A stretch of DNA of 64,000 nt from Rhodospirillaceae bacterium (GCA_011523655.1 WTGH01000010.1:124001-188000), one strand, 5' to 3'; shown: positions 1-9,460, counted from the stretch's first letter. Made by a program: numbers and translations. Notes: generated by a model from the letters alone, not told the origin.

Positions 1-1
1 A

Positions 2-1021
2 GTCCTGATCCTCGCGCTGCTGTTCATGACCGCCGGCCAGCGCCATACACCCGCCGTCGTGGGAGCGGTGATCCCCGGCGGGGCAGCCGAAAGCGCCGGC
101 CTGCACACCGGCGACACGATCGTGCAATTCGCCGGCCGGAACATCGATCGTTTCGAAGAGGTCGAACAGGTCGCCCTGTTGCACCCCGGACAGGCGCTTC
201 GGATTGTCGTCAGGCGCGACAACGCCGAGCGTGCGTTCCGGCTGACGCCGGAACCGCGCACCGTGCGCGACAAGCACGGCAATACCGAGGTCTACGGCGT
301 GCTCGGCGCCGTGCGGATGGTCGCGCCGGTCGTCGGGCGGGTTCTGGAGAATTCGGCCGCCGCCGAGGCCGGGCTTATGAACGGTGACCGGATCGTCGCA
401 ATCGACGGGCGGCCGGTATCGACCTTCCAGGAAGTCCGCACAGTCGTGATGGCCGGGCCGGAAAAGCGGCTGAGATTGCGGATCCTGCGCGACGGCCGTT
501 CCCTCGGTCTGACGGTCGTTCCGAAAGTTTATTCGTACAGGGACGGTGCCGGCGTCGCGCGGACGGTCGGGCGGATCGGAATCGGGGTCGCGCCGCCGCC
601 GATGAAACGTCACGGTCCGCTTGCCGCGCTCTGGGCGGCCGTGGGCGAGACCTGGTCGCTGACTGTCATATCCGCCACGGCCATCGGGCAGATGTTCGCC
701 GGCAAGCGGGAGCTCAGGGATATCGGCGGTCCGCTGCGCATCGCAGAAATGTCCGGCGACATGGCGCAGATCGGAATTTATGCATTCGTCTGGTTCATGG
801 CGGCGATTTCGCTTTCCCTGTGCCTGATCAATCTTCTGCCGGTGCCGATGCTCGACGGCGGCCATCTTCTGTATTACGGGATCGAAGCAATTCGCGGTAA
901 ACCATTGGGCGAGAAGGCTCAGGAATTTGGTTTCCGAATAGGCATGGCTTTGGTATTAGGGCTCATGGTCGTCGTTACGTGGAACGATCTGCTCCGACTG
1001 TTCGGAGCGCACGGTTCGTAA
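2..1021 (+). CDS. rseP: RIP metalloprotease RseP, C-terminal part (5' end outside window)
   Basis: This is the C-terminal part of a site-2 intramembrane zinc protease, which cleaves anti-sigma factors and leftover signal peptides in the inner membrane. The frame is open from base 2, and the ATG at 26 is internal, because a hydrophobic stretch (LILALLF) precedes it. Two PDZ domains follow (about nt 50-290 and 320-560), then a membrane segment and the second active-site motif (PMLDGGH, about nt 844-864). The HEXXH zinc motif must lie upstream of the window. The next gene is bamA, the usual alphaproteobacterial order. The family identification is firm; only the N-terminus is missing. Confidence 0.93.
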   Translation, partial: VLILALLFMTAGQRHTPAVVGAVIPGGAAESAGLHTGDTIVQFAGRNIDRFEEVEQVALLHPGQALRIVVRRDNAERAFRLTPEPRTVRDKHGNTEVYGVLGAVRMVAPVVGRVLENSAAAEAGLMNGDRIVAIDGRPVSTFQEVRTVVMAGPEKRLRLRILRDGRSLGLTVVPKVYSYRDGAGVARTVGRIGIGVAPPPMKRHGPLAALWAAVGETWSLTVISATAIGQMFAGKRELRDIGGPLRIAEMSGDMAQIGIYAFVWFMAAISLSLCLINLLPVPMLDGGHLLYYGIEAIRGKPLGEKAQEFGFRIGMALVLGLMVVVTWNDLLRLFGAHGS

Positions 1022-1092
1022 TCCTGTCGAGTAGTGCGATCGCCGGCGATGGAATCGGCGGTCGCGTTGACTTGTGGCTGAAAGGGTCTGGC

Positions 1093-3390
1093 GTGCGAAT
1101 ATTGACGGTGTTGCTGCTGGGCGTAGCGCTGCTTGCCGGAATCGCACAAGCGATCGCCGTCAGCCCTGCAACCGCCCAGGCGCGCGGCGGAACGATCCGG
1201 AACATAATTGTCGAGGGGACGCGGCGCATCGATCCCCAGTCGGTCGCCGGCTATCTGACGATCAAGCGCGGCGAACCGTTCGATAGTGCAAAGATCGATG
1301 CCTCGCTGAAATCGTTATTCGCGAGCGGCCTGTTCCGCGATGTGTCGATCCGCCGCCGCGGCCGGGATCTCGTCGTCCGCGTTGTCGAAAGCCCGATTGT
1401 CAACCGGGTGGCCTTCGAGGGCAACTCCAAGCTCGACAATGAGGATCTGAACGCTGCCGCCAACATCAGTCCGCGCAGCGTCTATTCCCGCGCCAGGGTC
1501 GAAGAAGCGATCCGGAATATGCTGGTCGCCTATCGGGCCGCGGGCCGGTATGCGGCAGCCATAACGCCGAAGGTCATTGCGCGCTCGCAGAACCGCGTCG
1601 ACGTCGTATTCGAGATCGAGGAAGGGGCCAAGACCCTGGTCCGTCGGATCACCTTTATCGGTAACAGAAACTATTCCGACGGGTCGCTACGCGATGCGAT
1701 TGTCACCAAGGAAACGGCTTTCTGGCGTTTTCTCGGCCGCTCGGACATTTACGACCCCGGAAAGCTTGAGGCGGACAAGGAACTTCTGCGTCGATACTAT
1801 TTGGAGCGCGGTTTCGCCGAATTTCAGGTTTTATCTGCGGTCGCCGAACTGGCTCCTGACCGGGAAGGTTTCTTTATAACCATAACTGTCAGCGAAGGTC
1901 CTCGCTACCGGTTCGGCAAGCTGGTGGTGGATTCCCGGCTCCCGCGGATCGAATCGAAAGAGCTGACTGCCGCCGTCAAGGCGCAAACCGGCGATCGGTA
2001 TAACGCCGGGAAAATCGATCGTTCGGTCGTTGCCCTTACCAATGTTGCAGGCACCCACGGCTATGCGTTTGCCAGGGTGAACCCGCGGGTCAAGCTGAAC
2101 CGCGACAAAGCGACGGCAGACGTTACCTTCACGATCGACAGAGGGCAGCGGATCTTTATCGAGCGGATCGAGATTCTGGGGAATGTTCGAACCCGGGATT
2201 CGGTGGTTCGGCGAGAGATCCTTGTTTCCGAAGGCGACGCGTTCAATACGACCAAGATCAGCCAGTCGCGGCGGCGTTTGGTCAACACCGGCTATTTCGA
2301 ATCCGTCAATATCGAGCGGAGGGAAGGCACGACACCGGACAGGGTACGCCTGGTCATTGTCGTCGTCGAACGCGCTACAGGCCAACTGTCGCTGGGCGGC
2401 GGATTTTCGACGCGGGACGGACCGCTGGGCAATATCGGCATACAGGAATCCAATTTTCTCGGACGAGGCTACGATGTGCGCTTGTCGGGCCAACTGTCTC
2501 TGAGAGCTTCGCAGATCGACGCCAGCTTTACCGATAAGCATTTCCTGGGGCGCGACGTCTCCTTCGGCGTGGATCTGTTCCGGACCAAACGCGGATTTCA
2601 GAGCAATTTCTCGGAATCTTCGGATTTCCAGATAGAACGGCTGGGCGGCCGGGTCCGGTTCGGTTATCCGCTGGCTGAAAACGTCCGCCAGGGGGCGTTC
2701 TACGAACTGACGAACCGTCGAGTGACAGATGTGGCGGAGGAACGCTCCCAATTCCTTCGAAACGACACGGGCACTTCGACGAAGTCGGCTGTCGGCACCA
2801 ACATCGTTTGGGATACCCGCGACAATCGCTTCGAAGCGACGGACGGCTTCGTTCTGGGCGGCGGTACGACGATCGCCGGTCTCGGAGGATCGGAGAGTTT
2901 CTACAAATTCACTGCCGAGGCCGGCTATTGGCAATCGTTGACACCGGGCCTGGTGCTGGCGTTGCTCGGCGAGGCCGGCCATGTTGGCGGAATTGGTCAG
3001 GACGTCAAGCTGGGCGAACGCTTTTTCCTCGGCGGCGATAGGCTCCGCGGCTTCGAATACGGCGGAGTCGGTCCGCGCGATCGGGCGACGAACGATTCCC
3101 TTGGCGGCAATAACTACTGGCTGCTGACCGCCGAATTGAGTTTTCCGCTCGGCCTGCCGAAGGAACTGGGTATCAAGGGGCGGGTTTTCACCGATACCGG
3201 CAGCGCCTTCGGAATCGACGCGAGCGGATCGAATCTGATCGACAATGGGTCACCGCGTATTTCCGCAGGCGCCGGCCTTTCCTGGCGTTCGCCGCTCGGG
3301 CCGCTCCGGTTCGACTTCGGTTTTCCGCTGGCGCGTCAACCCCATGATCGCGCCCGCCTGTTCAACTTCCGCTTCGGAACCAGGTTTTAG
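1093..3390 (+). CDS. bamA: Outer membrane protein assembly factor BamA
   Basis: BamA is the central beta-barrel of the BAM complex, which inserts proteins into the outer membrane. I chose the GTG at 1093 because AAAGGG lies six bases before it and the product then opens with a classic signal peptide (RILTVLLLGVALLAG, cleavage near ATAQA). Longer in-frame starts (979, 1072) would overlap rseP or add a charged leader. After the signal come repeated POTRA domains (roughly residues 35-385) and a 16-strand-type barrel ending in aromatic F-N-F-R-F-G-T-R-F, a typical outer-membrane C-terminus. About 765 residues is normal for the family. Confidence 0.95.
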   Translation: MRILTVLLLGVALLAGIAQAIAVSPATAQARGGTIRNIIVEGTRRIDPQSVAGYLTIKRGEPFDSAKIDASLKSLFASGLFRDVSIRRRGRDLVVRVVESPIVNRVAFEGNSKLDNEDLNAAANISPRSVYSRARVEEAIRNMLVAYRAAGRYAAAITPKVIARSQNRVDVVFEIEEGAKTLVRRITFIGNRNYSDGSLRDAIVTKETAFWRFLGRSDIYDPGKLEADKELLRRYYLERGFAEFQVLSAVAELAPDREGFFITITVSEGPRYRFGKLVVDSRLPRIESKELTAAVKAQTGDRYNAGKIDRSVVALTNVAGTHGYAFARVNPRVKLNRDKATADVTFTIDRGQRIFIERIEILGNVRTRDSVVRREILVSEGDAFNTTKISQSRRRLVNTGYFESVNIERREGTTPDRVRLVIVVVERATGQLSLGGGFSTRDGPLGNIGIQESNFLGRGYDVRLSGQLSLRASQIDASFTDKHFLGRDVSFGVDLFRTKRGFQSNFSESSDFQIERLGGRVRFGYPLAENVRQGAFYELTNRRVTDVAEERSQFLRNDTGTSTKSAVGTNIVWDTRDNRFEATDGFVLGGGTTIAGLGGSESFYKFTAEAGYWQSLTPGLVLALLGEAGHVGGIGQDVKLGERFFLGGDRLRGFEYGGVGPRDRATNDSLGGNNYWLLTAELSFPLGLPKELGIKGRVFTDTGSAFGIDASGSNLIDNGSPRISAGAGLSWRSPLGPLRFDFGFPLARQPHDRARLFNFRFGTRF

Positions 3391-3393
3391 ATC

Positions 3394-4005
3394 ATGAAAA
3401 TTTGCGGATTGCTGGGTTTGGCTGCGGCGATCGCCTTGGGCACCGTTTCCGCATCGCAGGCGCAGACAAAGGCGCCGGCGATCAGGATCGGAATCGTCGA
3501 CGTGCAACAGGTACAGCGCGATTCGCATGCGATGATCGGCATCCGGAAAGCGCTGGAGGCATTGCGTACCAAGTACAACAAGAATTTCGAATCCACCGAA
3601 AAGGAAATGCAGGCGGAATACGACCGGCTGCGCAAGGACAAGGAAATGTCGCGCGGCGAGTATGAGCGGCGTGTTCGTGCCCTTCAGGCCGAACTGGTGA
3701 AGCTGCGGCGGCAGAGCCGGGCGCGGAACGATGCATTGGGCCAGGCCTTCCAGCAGGCGTTTGCCAAATTCCGGCAGGAAGTGGTTCTGGTTGTGAAGGC
3801 AATGGCGGTCGAGGACGGCCTGACGCTGATTCTGAACCAGGTCGCGTTCATTCACGCCTCCCCGCAGTTCAACATCACGGAAAAGGTCATCGCCCGCCTG
3901 AACAAGCGCCTGCCGAAACTGGCCCTGAACTTCAAGGATCCGGTCGGCAGTGCCAGGAAAGAAGTAAAAAAACGGCGCGAAAAGGCGAAGAAAAAGAAAC
4001 AATAA
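3394..4005 (+). CDS. OmpH/Skp-family periplasmic chaperone
   Basis: This is a periplasmic holdase of the OmpH/Skp family that carries unfolded outer-membrane proteins to BamA. It starts 3 bases after bamA and is clearly co-transcribed. The N-terminal signal peptide ends near SQAQT. The body (residues about 50-140) is a charged coiled coil (repeated E/K/R heptads such as EKEMQAEYDRLRKDKEM), matching the tentacles of Skp. The C-terminus carries an unusual lysine/arginine-rich tail (KKRREKAKKKKQ), longer than in classical Skp. The family assignment is strong; the role of the basic tail is unknown. Confidence 0.88.
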   Translation: MKICGLLGLAAAIALGTVSASQAQTKAPAIRIGIVDVQQVQRDSHAMIGIRKALEALRTKYNKNFESTEKEMQAEYDRLRKDKEMSRGEYERRVRALQAELVKLRRQSRARNDALGQAFQQAFAKFRQEVVLVVKAMAVEDGLTLILNQVAFIHASPQFNITEKVIARLNKRLPKLALNFKDPVGSARKEVKKRREKAKKKKQ

Positions 4006-4073
4006 CCGCCGCCGCTCTTCGGCAAGCGTCCGCGATCTGAATTGTTCGCATGGCGGTCGCGGCGAACCGGTAA

Positions 4074-4544
4074 ATGACAGTGTCCGACGAAACGCCTCCC
4101 TCGACCCTGGACATTCAGCGCATCCTGGAGGTGCTGCCGCATCGCTATCCGTTCCTGATGGTTGACCGGATGGAAGATGTGGTCCGCGGCGAAAGCGCGG
4201 TCGGGATCAAGAATGTGTCGATCAACGAGCCGTATTTCCAGGGGCATTTTCCGGGTGCTCCCGTAATGCCGGGCGTGTTGGTGATCGAGGCGATGGCGCA
4301 GACCGCCGGGATCCTGGTCATCGAAACGCTGGGGCCGGAAATGGAAGGCAAGCTGGTCTATTTCATGTCGATCGAGAATGCGCGCTTCAGAAAGCCGGTC
4401 CGTCCCGGCGACCGGATGCGCATCCATGTGGTCAAGCGCCATGCGCGGAAGCTGGTCTGGAAGTTCGGCGGCGTGTGCAGCATCGACGGCGAAGTGGTCG
4501 CCGAAGCGACCTACACCGCCATGATCGTCGATGAAGTGAGCTGA
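4074..4544 (+). CDS. fabZ: 3-hydroxyacyl-[acyl-carrier-protein] dehydratase FabZ
   Basis: FabZ dehydrates 3-hydroxyacyl-ACP in type II fatty acid synthesis and competes with the lipid A pathway for 3-hydroxymyristoyl-ACP, which explains its place beside lpxA. The hot-dog fold signature is visible: the catalytic His sits in GHFPGAPVMPG and the helix carries VIEAMAQTAG with the acidic partner. The length of 156 aa is typical. It follows ompH after 68 bases, where many relatives have lpxD; no lpxD is present here. The ATG at 4074 fits the family N-terminus (DIQRILEVLPHRYPFLMVD). Confidence 0.95.
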   Translation: MTVSDETPPSTLDIQRILEVLPHRYPFLMVDRMEDVVRGESAVGIKNVSINEPYFQGHFPGAPVMPGVLVIEAMAQTAGILVIETLGPEMEGKLVYFMSIENARFRKPVRPGDRMRIHVVKRHARKLVWKFGGVCSIDGEVVAEATYTAMIVDEVS

Positions 4545-4558
4545 GTGGCGGCGCCGGC

Positions 4559-5356
4559 ATGTCAGGAATTCACCCGACCGCCATTGTCGATCGATCCGCC
4601 ACACTGGGGGACGCCGTTCGCATCGGTCCCTACGCCACGATCGGAGCCCATGTCGTTCTTGCGGACGGTTGCACGGTGATGCAGCACGCCGTGGTCGAAG
4701 GCCATACCAGCGTCGGCGCCGGCACGATCATTTACCCGCATGCCTGTGTGGGTTTGCCGCCTCAGGACGTAAGTTATCGAGGCGAACCGACCCGCCTCGT
4801 GGTCGGCAGGAACACCGTGATCCGCGAACACGCCACGCTGCATACAGGAACGGCGAAAGGCCATGGCGTCACGACAGTCGGCGACAATTGCCTCTTCATG
4901 GTGAATACCCATGTCGCGCACGATTGCACCATAGGCGACAACGTGATCCTGGCGAACAATGCCGTAATGGGAGGACACGTCACCATCGGCGACTACGCGA
5001 TCCTCGGCGGCAATTCGGCGATCCAGCAGTTCGCCAGGGTCGGCCGGCATGCCATGATGGGCGGGATGTCGGCCTCCGAAGCCGATATCATTCCCTACGG
5101 CCTGGTGATCGGCGTGCGTGAGGGCCTTTCGGGCCTGAACCTTATCGGTTTGCGCCGCCGCGGCTATACGCGCGACCAGATCCACGAGTTGCGCCGCGCC
5201 TACAGATTGCTGTTCGCCGCCGAAGGCACGCTGACCGAGCGCACCAACGATGTCGCCGAAATGTTCAACGGCAGCGCTGCGGTTCGGGAAATCGTCGATT
5301 TCATCCGTGCCGATCCGGCACGGCCGATCTGCCAGCCGCCGGCGACCAGTGGCTGA
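4559..5356 (+). CDS. lpxA: UDP-N-acetylglucosamine acyltransferase LpxA
   Basis: LpxA catalyses the first step of lipid A synthesis: transfer of a 3-hydroxyacyl chain from ACP to the 3-OH of UDP-GlcNAc in the cytoplasm. The left-handed beta-helix is evident as hexapeptide repeats from residue 1 to about 190, followed by a C-terminal alpha-helical bundle. The catalytic His lies in the MVNTHVAHDC segment (about residues 118-127). The 265-aa length is standard. It starts 14 bases after fabZ and its end overlaps lpxI, so translation is probably coupled. Confidence 0.96.
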   Translation: MSGIHPTAIVDRSATLGDAVRIGPYATIGAHVVLADGCTVMQHAVVEGHTSVGAGTIIYPHACVGLPPQDVSYRGEPTRLVVGRNTVIREHATLHTGTAKGHGVTTVGDNCLFMVNTHVAHDCTIGDNVILANNAVMGGHVTIGDYAILGGNSAIQQFARVGRHAMMGGMSASEADIIPYGLVIGVREGLSGLNLIGLRRRGYTRDQIHELRRAYRLLFAAEGTLTERTNDVAEMFNGSAAVREIVDFIRADPARPICQPPATSG

Positions 5357-6209
5357 GACGGCGGCCGGAACGCTCGCCATCATCGCCGGCGGCGGCGAAA
5401 TCCCTTCGCTGGCCATTGAAGCCTGCGAAGAGGCGGGCCGGCCCTATTTCGTCTTTGCGCTGAAGGGGCACGCCGACCATCCTGCCGTTTTCGCCGCGCC
5501 GCACGAGGTTATACGGATCGGCGCCGCCGGGCGCTTCGAAAACCGGGCGCGCGAACTGGGCGTCAGGGATATCGTCATGGTCGGTCGGGTTCGCCGCCCG
5601 GCTCTCAGGGAAATCCGGCCGGATGCCAAGGCGGCGGCCTTCCTGGCGCGCGTCGCGGTCAAGTCGCTGGGCGACGACGGATTGCTGCGCGCGGTCGCCG
5701 GGGAGCTGGAACGCTTCGGTTTCAGGGTGGTTGCCATCCAGGATATCGTAACCGGCCTGCTGGCGCCGTCCGGCAACCTGAGCCGCGCGCGGCCGGATCG
5801 AGAGGCGCAACGCGATATCGCATACGGGGTCGGCATCGCCCGGTCCCTCGGCAAACTGGATGTCGGCCAGGCCGTTGTCGTACAGCAATCCCTGGTCTTG
5901 GGCGTGGAAGCTATCGAAGGCACGGATGCCCTGCTCGAACGCTGCGCAGCCCTCAAGCGCAGCGGACCGGGCGGTGTCCTGGTCAAGCTGCGGAAAACCG
6001 GTCAGGACCGGCGCATCGATCTGCCAACGATCGGCGCTGCGACAGTGGAAAAGGCGGCGGCGGCCGGCTTGCGCGGCATTGCAGTCGAGGCGGGCGCGAC
6101 GCTCCTGGTCAACCGGGATGCCATTATCGCGGCAGCGGACGAGGCCAGCCTTTTCCTGGTCGGTCTGGATCTGGATGGCAACGGAACGGATGCCGGGCAC
6201 ACCGTCTGA
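5349..6209 (+). CDS. lpxI: UDP-2,3-diacylglucosamine pyrophosphatase LpxI
   Basis: LpxI (DUF1009 family) hydrolyses UDP-2,3-diacylglucosamine to lipid X. It replaces LpxH in alphaproteobacteria and is unrelated to it. I chose the GTG at 5349, giving VAETAAGTLAIIAGGGEIP; the conserved IIAGGGxIP near the N-terminus is the family hallmark. It overlaps lpxA by 8 bases and lpxB by about 20. An upstream ATG at 5250 would add a non-conserved arginine-rich leader inside lpxA and is unlikely. The catalytic C-terminal domain (KxxxxxQDRRIDLPTIG region, about residues 215-235) is intact. Confidence 0.93.
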   Translation: MAETAAGTLAIIAGGGEIPSLAIEACEEAGRPYFVFALKGHADHPAVFAAPHEVIRIGAAGRFENRARELGVRDIVMVGRVRRPALREIRPDAKAAAFLARVAVKSLGDDGLLRAVAGELERFGFRVVAIQDIVTGLLAPSGNLSRARPDREAQRDIAYGVGIARSLGKLDVGQAVVVQQSLVLGVEAIEGTDALLERCAALKRSGPGGVLVKLRKTGQDRRIDLPTIGAATVEKAAAAGLRGIAVEAGATLLVNRDAIIAAADEASLFLVGLDLDGNGTDAGHTV

Positions 6210-7392
6210 TTCCGGCCGATCAGGCAGCCGCCGCCCGTTCGTCTACTTCATCGTGGGCGAACCGTCCGGCGACCAGATCGGCGGGCACCTGATCCGGGCG
6301 CTGCAGCGCCGAACCGGGGGCGAGGTCGATTTCGGCGGGATCGGCGGCCCGGCAATGGCCGCGGCCGGTCTCGAGAGCCTGTTTTCCATCGATCTGTTCT
6401 CAGTCATGGGCCTCGACTATGTGCCGCGCCTGCGCAGCATTCTCGGGCGCATGAAACAGCTTGAGCGCGACATCGCCCGCCGCCGGCCCGATTGCGTCGT
6501 CACGATCGACGCCCAGGCCCTGTCCGGCCATATGGGGCGACGCCTGGCGCGGCGCGGCCAGACCTTGGTGCATTATGTGGCGCCGACGGTATGGGCGTGG
6601 CGCCCGGGGCGGGCCCGGGTGATCGCGCGGCGCCTGACGCATCTGTTGACGATTTTCCCGTTCGAAGCGCCGTGGTTCGAACCGCATGGTTTGCCGGTCA
6701 CGTTTGTCGGCCATCCCGCCGCCGAACCGGATCCGCCCGATGCCGCCGCCGTGGCCCGGTTCCGGGAACGTTACGCCGCCGAGGGCGGAAGGCCCTTGCT
6801 GTGTCTGCTGCCCGGCAGCCGGCGCAAGGAGGTCGGCCGGCAATTGCCGCTGTACCGCGCCGCGATCCGGCGCCTCAAGAGCCAGGGCCTGGCGCCGGTT
6901 TGCCTGATGCCTACGGTGGCATCGGTTCGGGAACTGGCGTCGGCCCTGACGGCGGACTGGCCCGTACCGCTGTTCCCGCTGCCCGCCGACGATACGAGAT
7001 ACCTCGCCCTGGCTGCGGCCGACGCGGCGCTGGCGGCCTCCGGCACCGTTACGGTCGAACTGGCGCTCGCCGGCACGCCGGCCGTGGTGACCTACAAGCT
7101 GCCCCGGCTCGAAGGGCGGATCGCGGGGTTCCTCGTCAACACGCCGTATGTATCGGCGGTCAACGTCGCCGCCGGCGAGGAGATCATGCCGGAATGCCTG
7201 CTGGAGCGGTGCCGGCCGGAACCGGTCGCCGACGCGCTGGCGCCGCTGTTGCGCGATCCGGCGTTGCGCCGCGCCCAGGCGGAGCGTATTCGTGCGGTCG
7301 CCCAAACGCTGTCGGTGCCCGGCCGTAAACCCAGCGACCTGGCCGCCGAAACGGTCCTGAACATCATCCGGGAAAAGAAGCGCGATGAATGA
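6190..7392 (+). CDS. lpxB: Lipid-A-disaccharide synthase LpxB
   Basis: LpxB is a GT19 glycosyltransferase that condenses lipid X with UDP-2,3-diacylglucosamine at the inner membrane. The N-terminal FIVGEPSGDQIGGHLIRAL motif is conserved, and PTVWAWRPGRA and LLPGSRRKEV mark the family. The start is either the ATG at 6175 or that at 6190; I use 6190, which is nearest the conserved region. The gene overlaps lpxI upstream, and its stop overlaps the next ORF start (ATGAATGA), so the whole cluster reads as one operon. About 400 aa is the normal size. Confidence 0.94.
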   Translation: MPGTPSDSGRSGSRRPFVYFIVGEPSGDQIGGHLIRALQRRTGGEVDFGGIGGPAMAAAGLESLFSIDLFSVMGLDYVPRLRSILGRMKQLERDIARRRPDCVVTIDAQALSGHMGRRLARRGQTLVHYVAPTVWAWRPGRARVIARRLTHLLTIFPFEAPWFEPHGLPVTFVGHPAAEPDPPDAAAVARFRERYAAEGGRPLLCLLPGSRRKEVGRQLPLYRAAIRRLKSQGLAPVCLMPTVASVRELASALTADWPVPLFPLPADDTRYLALAAADAALAASGTVTVELALAGTPAVVTYKLPRLEGRIAGFLVNTPYVSAVNVAAGEEIMPECLLERCRPEPVADALAPLLRDPALRRAQAERIRAVAQTLSVPGRKPSDLAAETVLNIIREKKRDE

Positions 7393-7789
7393 CGGAAGGC
7401 CCGCTTTTCGAATGCTGCACACCATGCTGCGGGTGCGGGATCTGGAAGCGTCCATCGCGTTCTACACCGGACATCTCGGCATGTCGCTCCTGCGCAAGCG
7501 GGACTTTCCGGGCGGCCGGTTCACGCTCGCCTTTGTCGGCTACGGCGACCAGGCCGGCAATACCGTGCTGGAGTTGACGCACAACTGGGACCGGGAAGAG
7601 CCCTACGAAATCGGGACCGGCTATGGCCATATCGCGCTGGGCGTGCCGGATATCCACGGAACCTGCGCAAAGCTGGAAGCCGCCGGTGTCGCGATCCTGC
7701 GTCCGCCGGGCCCGATGAAGTACAGCTCAATGGTCATCGCCTTCATCGAAGACCCGGACGGTTACAGGGTCGAACTGATCGAAACGTAG
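7385..7789 (+). CDS. gloA: Lactoylglutathione lyase (glyoxalase I)
   Basis: GloA converts the hemithioacetal of methylglyoxal and glutathione to S-lactoylglutathione. The two VOC beta-alpha-beta-beta-beta modules and the four metal ligands can be seen: His in MLHTMLRV, Glu in VLELTHN, His in GYGHIALGV and Glu in YRVELIE. The length of 134 aa is typical of the Ni-type bacterial enzyme. The start overlaps the lpxB stop by 8 bases; a downstream ATG at 7412 is a possible alternative start. It is the last gene of the lipid A operon. Confidence 0.94.
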   Translation: MNDGRPAFRMLHTMLRVRDLEASIAFYTGHLGMSLLRKRDFPGGRFTLAFVGYGDQAGNTVLELTHNWDREEPYEIGTGYGHIALGVPDIHGTCAKLEAAGVAILRPPGPMKYSSMVIAFIEDPDGYRVELIET

Positions 7790-7873
7790 AGGCACGGCAA
7801 CATTCGAAACGGGCGCGGCCCTGCCGAATGTCGGTATTCCTGACCTGGACTCCGGAATTCGCGGGCGTCCGGA

Positions 7874-8635
7874 TCAGGTCATCGACTCGGCCTTGATCGA
7901 CCACGGCAACCAGAATTTCTGCACCTGTTGAACGATCTGGTAGAGCACCACGCTCATCAGCGCCAGCGCCACGACCGACGCGATTGCCTGGGCCAGATCG
8001 AAATTGGTGGTGGCGGATACGATCAAAAATCCGAGACCCTTTTGCGACGTAATGAATTCGCCGACGACGGCGCCGATCACTGAAAGGGAAATCCCGATCT
8101 TGAGGCCGCTGAAAATGAAAGGCGCGGCGTGCGGCATCCGGATGGTCAGGAGTTCGGTTGCGAACGAGGCGCCCGTCGATTTGCCGAGGTCGAGATATTC
8201 CCGGGGCGTGTCGAGGATGCCGGTCGCAGTGGCGACCATGATGGGGAAGAAACAGACCATCAGGGTGATCACCAAGCGCGATTCCAGACCGGTTCCGAAC
8301 ATGACCACGATGATCGGCGCAACCGCGATCACCGGCACCGCATTGGCGAAGACCAGCAGCGGATAAAGCGCTTCGGAAACGGTCTTGTTGATCGAGAGGC
8401 CGACCCCCAGGGGTATGGAAATTGCGGCAGAAAGCGCAAATCCCGAGAGAACGGTCACGAGCGTCGCCATGATGTGACGCGGCAGGACCGCCGCGATATC
8501 GACTGCAGCCGACCAGACGCGGCTGGGCGCCGGCAGGAGATAGGCCGGAATCTCCAGGGCGAACACCGCAAGCTCCCACAATGCCAGCATCGCGGCGAGG
8601 CTTGCGGTCGGCAACAGGATCAGGCGCAGTTTCAT
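7874..8635 (-). CDS. ABC transporter permease (SsuC/TauC/ThiX type)
   Basis: This is the inner-membrane permease of an importer in the nitrate/taurine/thiamine-precursor family. About six hydrophobic segments are visible from the N-terminus (LRLILLPTASLAAMLALWELAVF) onward. The EAA-type cytoplasmic loop that contacts the ATPase lies around residues 135-160 (DLGKSTGASFATELLTIRMPHA). I chose the ATG at 8635, so the gene overlaps the ATPase end by 4 bases, as expected for coupled translation. The length of 253 aa is normal. The substrate is not determined by the sequence alone. Confidence 0.9.
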   Translation of the reverse strand: MKLRLILLPTASLAAMLALWELAVFALEIPAYLLPAPSRVWSAAVDIAAVLPRHIMATLVTVLSGFALSAAISIPLGVGLSINKTVSEALYPLLVFANAVPVIAVAPIIVVMFGTGLESRLVITLMVCFFPIMVATATGILDTPREYLDLGKSTGASFATELLTIRMPHAAPFIFSGLKIGISLSVIGAVVGEFITSQKGLGFLIVSATTNFDLAQAIASVVALALMSVVLYQIVQQVQKFWLPWSIKAESMT

Positions 8636-9426
8636 TCCTGTCCCCGGTCCCGTCCGTAGATCAGCTGCCGAATCCGGCCATCGAGCTCCCGAGCCCTGTC
8701 GAGCCGGAGCGATTCGAGGGTGCGCGGATGCGGCATGCCGGTTTCGAGCGTTTCGGCGATTCTTCCCGGCGAGGTCGCCATGACGACGATCTTCGACGAC
8801 ATCAGGACGGCCTCGGGAATGGAATGCGTTACGAAGATGATCGTCTTGCCGCTGTCGGCGTGAATACGGAGCAACTCGAACTGCAACTCCTCGCGCGTCA
8901 TGGCATCGAGCGCGCTGAACGGCTCGTCCATGACCAGGATTTCGGGATCGAGGATCAGCGAGCGGCAGATTGCGGCGCGCTGCTGCATCCCGCCGGACAG
9001 GCTGCTCGGCGGCTGGTCGGCGACCCGCGACAGGCCGACCATGTCCAGCAGGCGCAGGGCTTCGCCTCGTTTTTCCCGTGCCAGTCGTTGCGAGCGCACC
9101 CGTGCCGGGTAGACGACGTTTTCGAGTATCGACAGCCACGGCAGGAGCGTGGGCTGCTGAAAGACCATCCCGATCCGCTCGAACCCGGCGGCGATTGGGT
9201 CTCCACTGACGCGGATGTCACCCCGGGTCGGCGCGTCGAGGCCGGCAATCAGGCGCAGAAGCGTGGACTTTCCGCAGCCCGACGGACCCAGCAGGAGGAC
9301 GAATTCTCCCTGATCGATCGTCAGGTCGATATTGTCGAGGGCCACGAATGGTTCCGTGGCCCCCGTTTCGAATTCCTTCGCAACTTCGGATACGACGACG
9401 TGCGCCCGGTCGACGCCCGCCGTCAT
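8632..9426 (-). CDS. ABC transporter ATP-binding protein
   Basis: This is the ATPase of the same importer. The Walker A motif (GPSGCGKSTLL, about residue 47), Q-loop (MVFQQPTLLPWL), signature (LSGGMQQR), Walker B (ILVMDEPFSALD) and H-loop (FVTHSIPEA) are all present. It resembles the SsuB/TauB group. It lies between the substrate-binding protein and the permease on the minus strand, with a 34-base gap upstream and a 4-base overlap downstream. Confidence 0.93.
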   Translation of the reverse strand: MTAGVDRAHVVVSEVAKEFETGATEPFVALDNIDLTIDQGEFVLLLGPSGCGKSTLLRLIAGLDAPTRGDIRVSGDPIAAGFERIGMVFQQPTLLPWLSILENVVYPARVRSQRLAREKRGEALRLLDMVGLSRVADQPPSSLSGGMQQRAAICRSLILDPEILVMDEPFSALDAMTREELQFELLRIHADSGKTIIFVTHSIPEAVLMSSKIVVMATSPGRIAETLETGMPHPRTLESLRLDRARELDGRIRQLIYGRDRGQE

Positions 9427-9460
9427 CCCGGGTGTCCGAAGTCACTGAAGCCGGCACGGA

